NCBI RefSeq assembly: GCF_020184175.1
Contig: NC_065530.1
Coordinates: 65,325,260 to 65,389,259, forward strand
Length of the DNA: 64,000 nucleotides
Source: Aphis gossypii
Lineage: Eukaryota; Arthropoda; Insecta; Hemiptera; Aphididae
Direction of reading: 5' to 3'
Both the position numbers and the translations under genes were made by a program. The first letter of the stretch is position 1, and the number at the start of each line of letters is the position of its first letter. The notes under the pieces are model-generated. The model had not been told where the DNA came from. It did no database searches and saw only the letters and a program-made list of their open reading frames with translations. Positions 15,361 to 29,100 of the stretch are shown in pieces.

Positions 15361-15720
15361 TAATAATGATCGGTATACGCGGGAACGACGCATTGTCTTT
15401 TCGAGTAGGCGTTGCTGGAAGGACAGTGTGCGGTGCGTGCCTTCTCGACAAAACGCGTACACATATTATCATACGCCGCCGGTCGAACAGTCGTCGTCGT
15501 CAAATAATTGTATATACCTAATATAATATATTATATAGGTACATCGATGTTACCAAATGAGGATGGTTCGCGTGCACATAGGGCATATATGCTATGGACG
15601 GGTGGGAAACGTCATCATCGTCGTTATGTGCATTTCGCATTGTTGCGCCGTGTGGGCTAGACTAGGCCACGTGCCGAGCCCCCCTTTTTTGGCATTCGGC
15701 GTGTGACGAAGGCCAGATCC
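15361..15720. promoter_or_regulatory. CpG-dense tract, candidate regulatory region
   Basis: I count 33 CpG dinucleotides in 360 bp, far denser than the surrounding AT-rich intron. Several short ORFs overlap here on both strands simply because stop codons are rare in GC-richer DNA; none looks like a protein. It contains a CACGTG E-box (15668-15673). It could be an intronic enhancer or an alternative promoter; the sequence alone does not decide. Confidence 0.3.
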
Positions 15721-18354
15721 ACACCGGATAAATATTTATAGATCAATATAAATAATACAATGATGTTGAAATCAAATGACGTTGACTATTATATTAAAGA
15801 TTTAAATACGTATGCGCGCCATAGAAACGTTAAGCTTCTATACAACAATTGTTGTTACTGCCGACATTATATACCATATTGTATCATGAGAACCCTACTG
15901 TTTCAACAATTTTTATTAGAAAAGTTGGCTGAAATGGATGGAATTCATTGGCTAATCTAAAGATTGACCGAATTGTAAGACCTAATATACTCATAGTTTG
16001 AAAGGTAGATATTACTTTAATAATATGTTAAACTCTACTTTTAGCTTACATATCTACATACACTATCTATTAAAATTATAATGAATAATTATATTCAATA
16101 TATAAGTACCCTGCAGTCGTCAACAGGTTTACTGAATTCAGTAAAAAGTACATACATACTAATATAATATTACGTATGTTCTGTGAAACGTAAAAATACA
16201 TGCCACATCACGCAGCTTACACCGATAATTTAGTATTTTACATATTGGTATTCGTAGAAAAATGAAGAACCTATAGTTATAATATATTAATTATAGGTAG
16301 ATGTTTGTAAAGGTTAGTACGTTGTAATAAAATAGATTTTTTTTTGTAACGCGAATTAAAGTACACAAAAATACTTAACTAATATATTAATTATACTATC
16401 TACTATTTTCTATATATAATATTATCTATATTCTATACAACTATAAGGTGACTCATATCATATTATTCGTTAATTTTCTCCTTTATACCCGAAAAACAGA
16501 GTGACATCGTGTTTAATCGAAGTTTATAGTTGTTTATATGCCTGTATAAACTTATAATAGTGTGATGCAGATAATAATATATAATACAATAGTCATGTAG
16601 AATCAAGGTTCGATCGGTGCAATAGCTGCATTATTATCATGTATATTGGCGCGTACCTACCTATATACGTATTTTTATTTATTTATTTTTTTAATCATAC
16701 TATATCGTTACACCTGCGTATGTGCATTTTATGTATGACACGAATATAATGACTTATCGATTTGACCGTGTGCAGCGGCAGAGCAGAGCTGGTGGAAAGG
16801 AAACATGTAGGTATAGTATAGCTATACTTTCACTGTACGCGCTCAGGATAAGAGACCTTCGGCGGCCGCTTGATTTAATCGCGATTTCTGCATAAAACGC
16901 GGAAAATGCGTGTAATAGTCAAAATGCTATGAAAAAAATGCGTTGAAATATGCATAGTGTGTGCATACATACAAGTATAAACCCATGGAATTGTGGTATT
17001 TTCATTTTACTGCGGCCAGCATGCTGAGCACGTCTTGAATACTATCAGAACCGTTCAGCGAACTGATAAATTTGAATCATACATCTTTTAATCTTGGTCA
17101 GAATAGTAGTATAAATGCCAAATGAAGCATTTGTATTGAGATGAGTTCATTATTATATGTTGTATATATAGTTAATAATTTATACGTTATGGTTATGATG
17201 TTAAACCAGTACCAATTTGGAATTTGACTATATATATTAATGTTTTTATCGCAGTATCGCAATTTACTTAGATGTTTAATAATACTGCAGGTATTTATAA
17301 GTGAAACGACGATTTTTCACACACATAAAACTTATCCCGTGACGTATACATTTATTTACACGTATGAAGGATAAATACTGCAATAACATCGTGAATAGAA
17401 CATAATATTATCGTTCGAAATATTAACGAGTAGACTGCAGTCGTGGTAGTACACTCGCGTATATCTAGGTATGTATTAAATATTAATGCGTATTGCAGTA
17501 CGGTTGCAAGTCTCGTCGAACTGATTCATCATTTTAACCGCTAGATTTTATGTTGTGTAATACTTCAAGCAATCAGGCCAGCATTGTTTTTGAATCAGCG
17601 TTGTAAAAATAAGTTATACGCTGTATATAACATGACGTGGCGTATGGTATTGATGATTTCTTTTAAATGTATTTTGAAATTTAGTAATTCCAATTTGCTA
17701 TTGTAACACGTAAAATGAATATTCTTATAATTGGACTTAACTAGCCAGGTGTCGATGTTCTTTAGGTGTTTTTTTCTGTACTTTGCTCGTATATCATACG
17801 TTTACACTATATTACCGACGTTAAGGACAGCCGCCTGAAGTGGATTTATCCGTCAAGTAACCTGTCATCAGATCGTACCCATAAAATCATACATTCATTA
17901 AATTTGCTTGGGATTTTTTTCGCACTTGGTATTTCAAACTTAAACGTTTTTCCGAGTCATCACGCCTTATAGCCAAAGTATTTTATATTGTATTTCATCG
18001 ACCTTGATACTAGTTTGGTGTTGTGTTATTATACTAACAATTTGTTAACGATTTTGTAACGCACGATTCGTTCACGTTTTATTGTTGTTATAATTTTTTT
18101 TTCAAACCGGTAATTAAAGTGTAATTTGCCCTGAGCCAACAGGCAGTGGTGTCCATAACATTATAGTAGTAAAGGTAACATGTATTTAATATGTCCTTGA
18201 AAATTCAGATAAACTTTGATGATACACACGTATATCTTTTTTTCTGTAATACCAGAATTGTTACAGGGTTTTTTAAATATTTATTTTACATTAAAACTAT
18301 TGGGTTAACTACACTTTCGTATTGGGCTCTAATTTTCTTGTAACCTATTTAAAC

Positions 18355-18374
18355 TATATATATATATATATATA
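18355..18374. repeat. (TA)10 microsatellite
   Basis: A 20-bp uninterrupted TA run in the intron between exons A and B. Confidence 0.95.
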
Positions 18375-21300
18375 CTGTATTTGAAAAAAACTTTATTACT
18401 TTATTGTTTTATTCAAAATAATAATGTTATGAATAAAATGGATAAAAAGAAATATCTAGTTGTTTAATGTTTTTCATATTATGATATATGACAATCAATA
18501 CTAAGAAATTATAACTCATATTGTATACACTATATATTTCATAATTGTCAATTGATTATTTGATAAACTGATACATTTTTAGTTATTATAATTAAAATAA
18601 TCTAAATTTTTATTATTTAAAATATATTACATATGCGCGAATTTTAAAAGATACTAAAAATGAATAGGTAATGTAAGAGTATTATATTTATTATTATACC
18701 TATATTATGAGAAAAAATAATAAGTATAAGTATAAAAATTATTATTATTCACTTTATTTTTAACCGATGCTTTTAATTACATTAATATATTAGTATTTTA
18801 TGTATGCTATTATAAGTTAGATCTAATCAACAACAAGGTATAAATATTTAAATGAATTCTAGTTCTCACGTTTCATGTATATATAATTTAAATAATTTAA
18901 AAAGTATTTTATTCTATTGTATAGATCGGTATATATAACTTCATAAGTTCGAAATTAAACTTGAAAAGACATTTTTTTGATCTAGGAATATACCTTTTTA
19001 TTATTAGCACGATTTATATATTTTATATTTTTTTACAAAATATTATTATTATAAACAAAATTTTCGAAAAAAATGTTATTTATCATTATCACTATCAAAT
19101 TTTAAGTTGTTTTACTTTTTTAAATGATTTATTTTTGATTTTATATTGCTGCCTAATCAGAATATTTTGATACATTTAAGTTATATTTATATTTCTAATG
19201 ATAAGTTAATCAGTTATAGTTTATAAGTATTTAAAGTTTACTGATGATAACTAATGAACTGAGCTTTAGAAATTTAGTTTTTATGCATCGAAATAGTCAG
19301 AAAAATATTTTGGTGTGGAATTCAAAATTTAAAATATTATTATTTAAAAATTAAAAATAATTACGATAAAAATTTTTCATTTTTTAAATCTTATTGTTTT
19401 ACAATTAGATCAAATTATGTAAAATTGTAATTTCAAAATATTTAGCGTAGACTCTAAAACAGATCATCTTATGCTGCAATCGAATAAACTTATATTTTAT
19501 GGGTAAGATTAAAATGAAGAAATACTTTTGAGATTATTTGTGACAATAATAAATTGATAAACCAAACAAATAGATACAAGTTAATAGAACATATTATAAA
19601 GTTCAATAAAATAATTATGTAATTTACATATTAAATTTGCCAATATAGCTGTTCATTAGTATAGATAATTATTTTAATTCCATACTGTTACAATAAATTA
19701 TTGTGCAGACAACTGTTAATTTCAATAAAATAATGTCAGCTATATTTGTAATTAATACTAAGTATCTATGCTATATATTACACTATGTATATTGTATAAG
19801 TGACCTTCAAATTTATGATCAAATCGATTCTTTTTAAATTTATATTTATTCATTCGATATTACTTTATTCGTTCACGTTATTAATATAAGTTATTGCTTG
19901 TTATCAATATTATGAAAATAACCCAAAGTTATCTTTCTTATTCTATGGAAGATGTTAGAATTATATATACGTGTACATAATATTGTCATAAAATTGTTTT
20001 ATTATGTTTTAATTCCATGTGTTTAAATTTGCATTTATAATAATATTAGTATGTAGGCGTGACGAGTTCAAGATGAGAGTGGGAAATAATAGTTACAATT
20101 TATAATAATAAGTAGGTCGGAGGCAGATTGCGTTAAATTTGATTTTCATATACCTTAAGGAGTGCTTGAAAACGGAAGTCATATAGCTGGGAAAAGCGAG
20201 ATTAATCGGTGTGAATGATAATAATTAGGTCATATATAATATATATACATTACACATATATACATATAAATATAATATCACGTGAGTTGTGTTAAAATAC
20301 AGATTTACACAAACATTTAGTATATTATACTAATTTAATAGAAATAATTTAAAATAAGGAAAATCTTTATTTTTATTGACGAGTTTTATTTATTTAGTTT
20401 TAGGGATTTTTAGTATAACTTATCTAAAGAAATTCCTAAAGCTATAGATTACATTTTTGTAATATAATTTCGATTTATTATTATCAATATGTACGTATGT
20501 ATAATATCTTATCTTTCTATAGTATTTTCAATAGTTAATTTCTATGTTTCAATTTTCGTAATTTTTTTCTATTGTAAAACTTTTTTTATTAAGACATGCT
20601 ATATTATGCTCACTACGAATCTCCAGGGTATAACTGCAGTTTTATTATATGAATAGTAAAACCAATCAATGTAAGCGTAATTAAAATTTCAAAAAAATCA
20701 AGTCATATTTATTTTGTTGGATTAAAAGAACCGCTACTATTCTACATATCATTATAATATCTGTAGCACTGTTCGAATTTGATTACCAATACCGTAGGTA
20801 CCTATATATGTATATATATAATGTAGATACAACTGCGACCTCCCGGGGACCTCTGTACAATTTCTCTGGCGTTATCAAACCAATATCATTATCGAAAACC
20901 GCATGTGTGCATAATAATGCAAGTTCACAAAAGAGGGAATATATTATGATGGTCGATTTGTTTTTTATTATTTTTATTATTTCTCTATTCTTTACTTATA
21001 TGTTGGATTGACTTGACCCGTACACTCAAGTGTGTATGTGTGTGTGAATAAACAATCATCTCACTGCCAAATGGGTTCATTGTCCTCGAGTCAGCTAGTT
21101 CACATATCATAGCATGTCATAATTTTCGTCAGCCGGTTATTTGAGGTACTCTTCTTTTTTCGATTGATCGATTTATTTTTTGCTCCTGTTATAAACTTAT
21201 GCACGTTGATGTAACTGCAACTTAAAAGTAATATAGGTACACTAATACATTTTTAGATTTTGAGTATATAGTGGTATAGTGTAATAATGATATAATGTTT

Positions 21301-22913
21301 GTTTAAAAAAATTTTTTTTTTTTTTACTTAAGTACATTTTAAGTTCTAATTTTTTTCAAAATTGGTTACATTATATACGAAAATTAACTACTTTTTTCTT
21401 AAAAATGTTAATTATTATACTACAACTCAAAAATATAATTTGTAAAGACTTTTTTTACTATTAGGAGTATTGTGTATATTATTATTTTTAATATATTAAA
21501 CTGATTTTTTGTTATGAAGTATTAACTTTTAAGTTAAATACAATAATATATGATATTATATTGGTATATTACTAATAAAGAAAAATAAATAACGCAGTTT
21601 TTAAACTCTAAAGTAAATTATAAAAACATCTTCAGAAATAGAGGCTGACTGACACACCGCCTCCACTGAGAACCGTATATAATGATTTATCGCTGAAATC
21701 AAATTTAACGCATCTATTACAACAGAGTACCTTCCCCAGCATTTTTTACAATTTGAATATTTATTTTTTTAATACCAATATGGTATGCATATTTAATTAA
21801 AATAAAAATCTAACAGTTCAAATTTAAACCCATGTATATTTTTAATATTAAATTTGTACTTGTCTGTTGGAAATTATATTATATAATATATGTTAAAATA
21901 AATTACTCATAGTATAGTTTTAAAATTTGTTTTTTTAGTTCACCTAAAACAAATGTAACCATACGTAATTAATGAATAAAATATATAAATTGTGTAGTGA
22001 CGTTATTTTAGTTCCGAACAAATTATATACTTTTGTGCATTATGCAGCTGTGTGTCTGTATATGACACAGTTGTTTTAAAAATTCAATCCACATGCAAAT
22101 ATTATCACATAGAGTATAATATGTTTACATAAAATGAGATCAGCTTGTTGGAGATTTTAATGATGTTATCGTCTCCAACTAACAATTTGAATACTTTTAG
22201 TAGATTTGGGAATTTTTCCTCGTATACAAACTTATTATTTTATATTCTCCAATATCCAATGTTTTCTGTTGTGTAATAAAGTTAAATTACTAAATTACCC
22301 AAATTTATGAATTTGTTTATGTACATTTTGTCAAAATCATATGTATAGTAAAGTAAATAAATTATAAATACCTAATTAAATAATAATATTTCATATCTAC
22401 CTACATAATTTATTTATTATACTGATTCGATATTATTAAAAAACAATCAACCATATTAAATATAATATTATTATTCAAGTTAATGCATATAAAAATGCTC
22501 TTTATTCAGCTGTAGTTGCATTTTTTAAAGTATTTTAAAAGTTTTAATTTAAAACATTATTATTGTTTAATTAAGTAAGTTCATGTTAGACATGTTAATA
22601 TTATATTTAATTTGTTCTTAATAAACGCGTTTCAGAACAAATGTATCATTCTTAGACATCATAATATTATTATATTGAAAATAATATGTATGCTATATTA
22701 ATATTTCAAGTTAAACTAATATATTATAGGGTTATCGTTAATTCAGTTGTCACGTTATTTGAGATCATTCAAATTTATAGGTATTTAATTTTAGGATTTT
22801 CGAGGGTTCTTATGACGTGCGTTACCTTTAAGGGTTTCGGTTAGAAAATATCTTATTCATAACTTGTTGTTACAAGTAAAATGTACGATGTTCTATACAT
22901 AATATGTAGGTAT

Positions 22914-22929
22914 TATATATATATATATA
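22914..22929. repeat. (TA)8 microsatellite
   Basis: A 16-bp alternating TA run, about 430 bp upstream of the hAT-like element. Confidence 0.9.
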
Positions 22930-23361
22930 ATATATAATAAATATGTGTTTAATATCAAAGAAAAAAATCCATTGCAAAACTTTTTTTATCACATTCTACA
23001 GAGGTTGCAAAAAACACGAAATTGGCAAATTGCCAAGAAACATCAGTTAACTTAACTTTGATTACAAAATCGATATAGGTACTATTAAGAAACATCGTGT
23101 ATCAAATTAAGAATTGAGATGTTAACAATGTTGTAATTGTGTTAACTTTGACGCTTCTATATGATATTCCGGTTTTGCTTTACCTGCATATAAAATGGCG
23201 TTCACCGTCAGTTTTAGCGAGTATTTAATACTTGTGTATAAAATAAATTATTGAAGACATTATATTTAATACATCATTTATTTAATATGTGTTAATATAT
23301 TATGTATATTTTTAACAAAATCATTATGTTATGATTTGATATTAATTATAACTGTTTTAGG

Positions 23362-23535
23362 CAGGCCCGTAGCCACGGGGGGGGGGGGGGGGGTTGGCGA
23401 GAGGGTGTGTTGCCCCCCCTAAACCCAGTCGTTGCCCCCTCTAAAAATATAAGAAAGACATTGTTTTTATATATAATGCCCCCCCAAAAAAGTTTAATTT
23501 GCCCCACCTGAAAATTTGGTCTGGCTACGGGCCTG
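23362..23535. mobile_element. hAT-like non-autonomous element (MITE), 174 bp
   Basis: The perfect 14-bp terminal inverted repeats are CAGGCCCGTAGCCA (23362-23375) and TGGCTACGGGCCTG (23522-23535). They are flanked by an identical 8-bp direct repeat GTTTTAGG at 23354-23361 and 23536-23543. An 8-bp duplication with ends starting CAG is the signature of hAT-type insertion; P-type elements also give 8 bp. The inside has a 17-G run at 23377-23393, then four imperfect TTGCCCC-type units near 23410, 23432, 23476 and 23500, so the left arm can pair with the right. There is no coding capacity, so it would have been moved by a transposase from elsewhere. The intact duplication and repeats suggest a fairly young insertion. 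Confidence 0.9.
23377..23393 (+). repeat. 17-nt poly-G run inside the hAT-like element
   Basis: Seventeen consecutive G residues lie just inside the left terminal repeat. The facing right half carries several C runs of 5-8 nt, so the single strand could fold into a long G:C hairpin. The exact length of such a run is often unreliable in assemblies. Confidence 0.9.
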
Positions 23536-26521
23536 GTTTTAGGTAAGGTAAGAATAACCTTAAATTACCGAAAGTTTCCTCAACTGGTCTCTAAATCAGC
23601 TAGCCTAGCATTTATTTTGTTACAACAATAATACACTTGCAGTTCTTTCTTGCGTTTTATAGATAAAATTTGATTTAACATTTGTGGTTATTATAGATAC
23701 GCAAGCTGTAGCCTATAAGTATGCGAGTAGGTTTTTCTTGATAGCTCAGATTTTTATTATAGTCATTACGACTAAACACAAAATGATGCTCCCCTTCCGT
23801 TCCAAGATATCCATAATATTACTAAGCTGTATTAGTCTCGAACATCCGTCCGTATGGTCCAAATGCAATGTAGGTACAATAATATATAAATATGTGACTG
23901 GGGTTACATATTAGGGCTGCTTAGTGCTTTCATACTAATATATAGGTATATGTAATACAATAAATGTATAAAGTAAATTATATAATACATATGACTTCGA
24001 GTTTTTCCTTTGTGTTTGTGTGTGTACTATGTTTTTTTTAAAAAAGTAAAAATAATGTCTTTGGTTGTTGTTGGTTACTTATTTAATATATTGTCCGACA
24101 TTGCTGCACCACTGTATCGGTGAAATGTAATTGAAAATCGAATCTAATGTACAAGTACAAAATGTTAACTCGTTAATATTGGTCGTTTATTTTTATTAGT
24201 ACTATAATTCTATACTTCTATACTACACAGCCAAAGCATTTTTATAGTGCTTATTAAACTTAGTTATTTTAAAATATACAGTTTAAAGTTTAACGGCAAC
24301 GATATTAATGTATACACTATTACTTTGTACTCGTATTACATTTTTATTATAGTACATAATATGTCATATTAACCAATAGCTATATAATATAGCTGCTGCA
24401 AGTAACAATAATAGTTGTATACAATGAATAAGTACTTTAAATAAACTCCCCACTTGAATATATTTTACGTATTTTATATTTTTTTACAATAATAAGTAAT
24501 TTAGTCATATTTTAAAAACACCATTGAGTTATACTAACTATTTGATTATATTTTATTATTTCAATGACTCGTTTCAAACTTACCTATTATATATTTGTGT
24601 AAGAGTTATTTTTTTAATATTTAAATACATTATATAATATGTTAGTATTTGATAAAATATATGTATTATATAAACAATAAACTATTATTATAGCATGCTA
24701 TAATGCTGTTTATTATTGATTTTAAGATTATAAAATGTATGTAAAATCAAACACCTATCGCTAATAAAAGATTAAATAATAATTATAATATTCTTTTAAC
24801 CAAATATAATATAATATATATATTTATAGGTAATCTACTGTAAAATATAATTAAATTTATAATTTTAAGTTAAAACATTTCATTAAAATGTGAAGCACCT
24901 GGAATTGCTTATTATTAATTTATACATTTATTATACATATAAAATATATTTAGATGCAAAGTTTTAACGTTCTTTTTTTAAAAAAAAATTACTCATTTGT
25001 AGTTATATTAAACAACTACATATATGATAGTGAACAATTAGTTATATTTTTATTTTCAATAACTCGTTGTTTCATTTCCGGAACTTCAGTCACGTCTTAC
25101 GGTCTTCTGAACACTTGACAATATTTTCAACGTTAATAGTGTGGTGTTGTTGCACATAAGAGCATATACGAATAATAATAATAGTATATTATATACATCA
25201 TTCACCTTCGTTTCTTAAACACTATCATTTTATTTGACCACAATAAGATAACTAGTCCTTTTACTGTGCCACGATAACATATATAACGTGGTAAAGGTAA
25301 TTAGTACACTGGCGTTCCGCTCCTTAAGTACACGCAATTATCCTCATTTTATAATACAGAGAAATCGACCACTCAGCTTTACTCACGTGTTGCCAAATCA
25401 TAATTATAGAACAGTGCGAAGTATAAGAACTATAAAATCTCATTATTAAGCAAGTGTTTTCCCATAGAATTTTACCCGAGCTGTAATAAACACGAAAAAT
25501 ACGTAGTTAATATGTTATGTTTTATATTATGTATGAAAAACTACACTGAGTTAGTTATTTGTACATTTGCGGCGTCGTTTGTGCATTCGGAAAATGTGAA
25601 TAATTACCTCCGGTGTTTTCGGTTATCCATAAAAATAAAAACGTATGAACTTTGAGATTAAGAGTATAGTGTAGTAAATATTAATATTATTATTTTTATT
25701 TTTCATAAATCTAACATACATATATTAATGTACTATATAAATGAAATTATTTTATAAATACCATTTTTTTTAATATTGTATTTTAATTTATATTATAATA
25801 TATCGATTATACTTATACCATTGAATCCTACCGGCTGCTGTGTCATATTTTTGATAATGTACATATTATATGGATGAACGCGGTGATCACTAATCTAGCC
25901 ATAATACCTACCTAATATTCCTACAAGTATAAGTAGATATCCATCACATTCAAACCGACGAGGTTAGATTAATATTATAATATTATTATTACCGATTCTG
26001 ACGTGTCTTAGGAAAAAAAATATAATCATATTGAATGCACTTGATTGAGATTCAGCGATATTTGACCCGTCGTTCCTTTGCAGACTCCTGCATGAGTATA
26101 ATACACAGTATGTATATTGTATATAGTACGTATACTATACAGTCTTCACTCGCCTTCGCTTTGCATGAGACTCGTCTATCACTGCAGTGTATTGTTATAA
26201 GAGTATCGAATGATTTGGTGTTTCTTTTCAGCGTTTACCTAGCCTAACGGTATTTGGTTAGGCACCTACGTAGGTACGTTCCCTAAGGACCGAATTTGAC
26301 ACCATTATCTCCAATCTATTAATTTTGCGTGTGAATAACTGCACGTGATATTGATTCAAACATTGTAGTGTTGTACATTTGTACCCATTGCAACATTGAT
26401 CGAGATCCAATAGATTACCTTAAATATTATAATAATCATTTAACAATGAACCCCTGATTAAAAAAATAAAGTTCGATCTGAAAGATTAAATATTAAAAAC
26501 TTAAACTCAAACTATTAATAC

Positions 26522-26538
26522 TTTTTTTTTTTTTTTTT
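26522..26538 (+). repeat. T17 run
   Basis: Seventeen T in a row, about 80 bp upstream of the acceptor of exon B. It is separate from the polypyrimidine tract at 26607-26616. Confidence 0.95.
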
Positions 26539-26618
26539 ACTTAAAAACATAAGCAAATAAATTTGAGTTAAACTCAAGAATATAGTAATCACATAATTAT
26601 ATCTTGTTTTTTTTTTAG

Positions 26619-26684
26619 AGATGGCAGAGAAGGTGGTTCGTGCTATTCGACGACGGAGAACTGATTTATTCGCTGGACGAACAC
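26619..26684 (+). CDS. osp: outspread/MPRIP-family protein, exon B (PH domain core strand)
   Basis: The exon is 66 nt, 22 codons, phase 0 at both ends. The acceptor is a strong polypyrimidine run ending in ttttttag at 26617-26618. The donor gtgagt at 26685 fits the insect consensus. It begins RWQRRWFVLF and continues DDGELIYSLDEH, the textbook second and third strands of a PH domain (W.RRWFVL, then a D.G.L.Y.LD pattern). It joins exon A without a frame change, placing RWQRRWFVL at residues 28-36 of the visible protein. The GC content is clearly above the flanking intron, as expected for a constrained exon in AT-rich DNA. The exon sits between introns of 15.2 and 10.8 kb. Confidence 0.9.
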
Positions 26685-28860
26685 GTGAGTGTTTCTATAC
26701 TTAAACGTATCTCATATAGGCCACAAAACGTGTGAGCTCATTGCGAGTTTTTATTTATAATGGTTTCCATATGGTCTGCGACAGCTGGAGAAATTGTTGG
26801 CATTGTCCGGGGCTTTATATACACACATGTATATGTATGTAATATGTAGCGTATTTATAGACATGCTGTCGTTCGTGTTATAAACCCTGCAGCAATAAGT
26901 ACCCATGATTCACTCATTTATATGATCTAACATTACGAGGTTTTCTTCACTTCTTAGATGTAAAAAAAAAAAAAATGTTCATATAATTACCTAATCAAGC
27001 AGAAACCCCGAAATAAAAAAATATTTTTATGTGCTCATATTTCCAATTCACTTACTCAAACTTATAAAATCATTAAACATGTATTAGATTTTTTGAGTAT
27101 GAATAATTTTTAACATGGTAATAGTATGCCATATAGATTACGGTGTTGCTTTTTACTGTTAAGAATATAGTTGTCTGAAAACAAACACAGCTAAAAAATT
27201 AATATTTATAGTAAATTAATTTTAAAAAACGTATAGGAATTGTTTTTAGTTCTAAGAATCTTAATAGCAGCATTAACAGTATGAAAATAAATATTTGTAG
27301 GTATACGATAAAATAAATTTATTTCACATGGTTTATATAAGATTGTATAGTGTTATGATATTTAACAGAGTTCTCATGTATTTAATACTATTTGCAGTAT
27401 TAGATTTAAATATATTATGTTATAATGATTAGTCATTCTTTAATTATTAGTCTATAATATTAACTTTATTTTAAATTGTTTTCATGAAATATTTTTAATA
27501 ACTTGTTTGTAAGATACTCATTATACATCGCTTGCGCTTATACTGTTTACTTATTCAAAAGTAATTTAATTTTAATTTTATTGTAACAAAAAATAATTAA
27601 ATTCTAGAAGCTATTTTGCATTTGTATTATATCTTAACATTAATTAAAAACATTCCGGTTGAAACAAAGTTATATTGAATAAAAAAGAAATGTTATAATA
27701 TTGACGAAAAATATAGGTATATACCTACATAAATCGTAGTTACAGTTGTAGATAGTTGAAACGTTGTGGTTTAAAATGCGTATACTATGTTAAAAATTAA
27801 TCAATCGTGGTCACTGGTTAATGCAGTTGACCTTGTTGCAGTCTGAATAACGTCGATACGTCAATATGACATCCGATCTCAAATATATATAATGCATAAT
27901 ATATGAATATACAACCACCCATACAGGAAATTAAAAATAAAAATGGTGTAATTAAAATTTCATACAATATAGCCGGTGCCTATTCTATAAAATAAGTGCA
28001 TTATTCTGTAACTACGGCCGACGCAATCAGACGCGCGTCGATTAGAATTTAGGATAATATTCCTAATTATTAATAATAAAATATTAACGAAGTATGTCCT
28101 GTATAAAGGTGTAAGGTGCCTATATTCCAAGTAGAGTATATGTATAACAAATTAGTATTGTATCCCGGACATCCGTGCAGCAATCTATTATGTAGGTATT
28201 ATTGTGGTTTTGGCGACGGTAACAGGGAGGCTAATCGATTTGAAACGCGTATAATGTATTATTACGTCTTAAATCGTTGATATATTATATGTGTATGAAT
28301 GTATGATCCAGATCCCTGTATTGTGCGCGCAGCACAGAAAACCATATATATTACTAATTTTGTAGATCCCCCTGCAGTGTCCGTGCACACTGAATGGCTC
28401 GATGTTCACTATAATATCAAATAATAAAAAATACCCCTATTAACTATAAAATGTATGCCATAACTGTCGTGATCTATATACATGCGTGTTATAACGATTT
28501 AAGGGTGAACACTGCGCGTGATTGTTGAGGAATGCGTATATCCGTCTATATAGTTCGCCAATAATATAATCGTAAACTACAGGGCCGATCAACGGTGCAG
28601 CGCGATCGTCGTCTTTTCACTATTTCACGATTAATCTCAATCTCTATACATCTACATCTCGTACCATATCTACCCCGTCGGCTATTCGGTCGTCGCCGAC
28701 ATCGTTTACCCGAAAATCATCATCGTCGTGGTGGGATACATAATATATATTGTTATTATTATTATCCGTACACACATCGGATAATATAATAATATTATTA
28801 TACAAACATTCACCTGGCCCGATGGAGGTCGTATCCCAAGGTCATCTACCTTGTGTGCCG

Positions 28861-29100
28861 AGCGTCGTCGTATATGTATGCGCACTAACTCCTCGTCGTC
28901 GGCCCGGGCCCCGACCGCATTCCCTCACACATATGCGTGTCCGCGTTCACGTGTGTATGTGTTGTGTATGCGAGTGTGTGTGACGAGATGTGCCGCCGCC
29001 CGCCACACTCACACACACACGCATATTTACGTCTTTCGATCGCGCCCGCCGCCGCGTTGTGCGTTGTCCGGACGTTTAACAGCAGACGAATCTGGATAAT
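28861..29100. promoter_or_regulatory. CpG-densest tract of the window, candidate promoter or enhancer
   Basis: I count 32 CpG in 240 bp, with CGTCGTCG, CCGCCGCC and CGCGCCCGCCGCCGCG-like blocks and a short CA repeat near 29005-29021. Overlapping ORFs of 64-82 codons at 28595-29099 are Arg/His/Thr-rich low-complexity translations in different frames and not credible proteins. The position in the middle of the PH-domain intron would suit an alternative promoter for a shorter isoform lacking the first half of the PH domain, but no first exon can be proved. Confidence 0.35.

Larger units (their letters stand above)
11391..26618 (+). other. osp: osp intron between exons A and B (15,228 bp)
   Basis: The intron is bounded by gtaaat and a T-rich acceptor and splits two codons of the PH domain cleanly (phase 0). 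It contains a CpG-dense tract at 15361-15720, a (TA)10 tract at 18355-18374 and a hAT-like mini-element at 23362-23535. Otherwise I see only AT-rich sequence. No nested gene on either strand is convincing. Confidence 0.8.

Noticed and set aside
16605..16620. GGTTCGATC resembling a tRNA B-box
   Set aside because: There is no A-box at the right distance and no cloverleaf stems around it.
22148..22179. Small hairpin GTTGGAGA ... TCTCCAAC as a possible precursor RNA
   Set aside because: An 8-bp stem with a loop of about 16 nt is common by chance in 64 kb and shows no other RNA gene feature.
28595..29099. Overlapping Arg/His/Thr-rich ORFs
   Set aside because: They arise because the CpG-dense tract has few stop codons in any frame. 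The frames overlap and none shows a family pattern.
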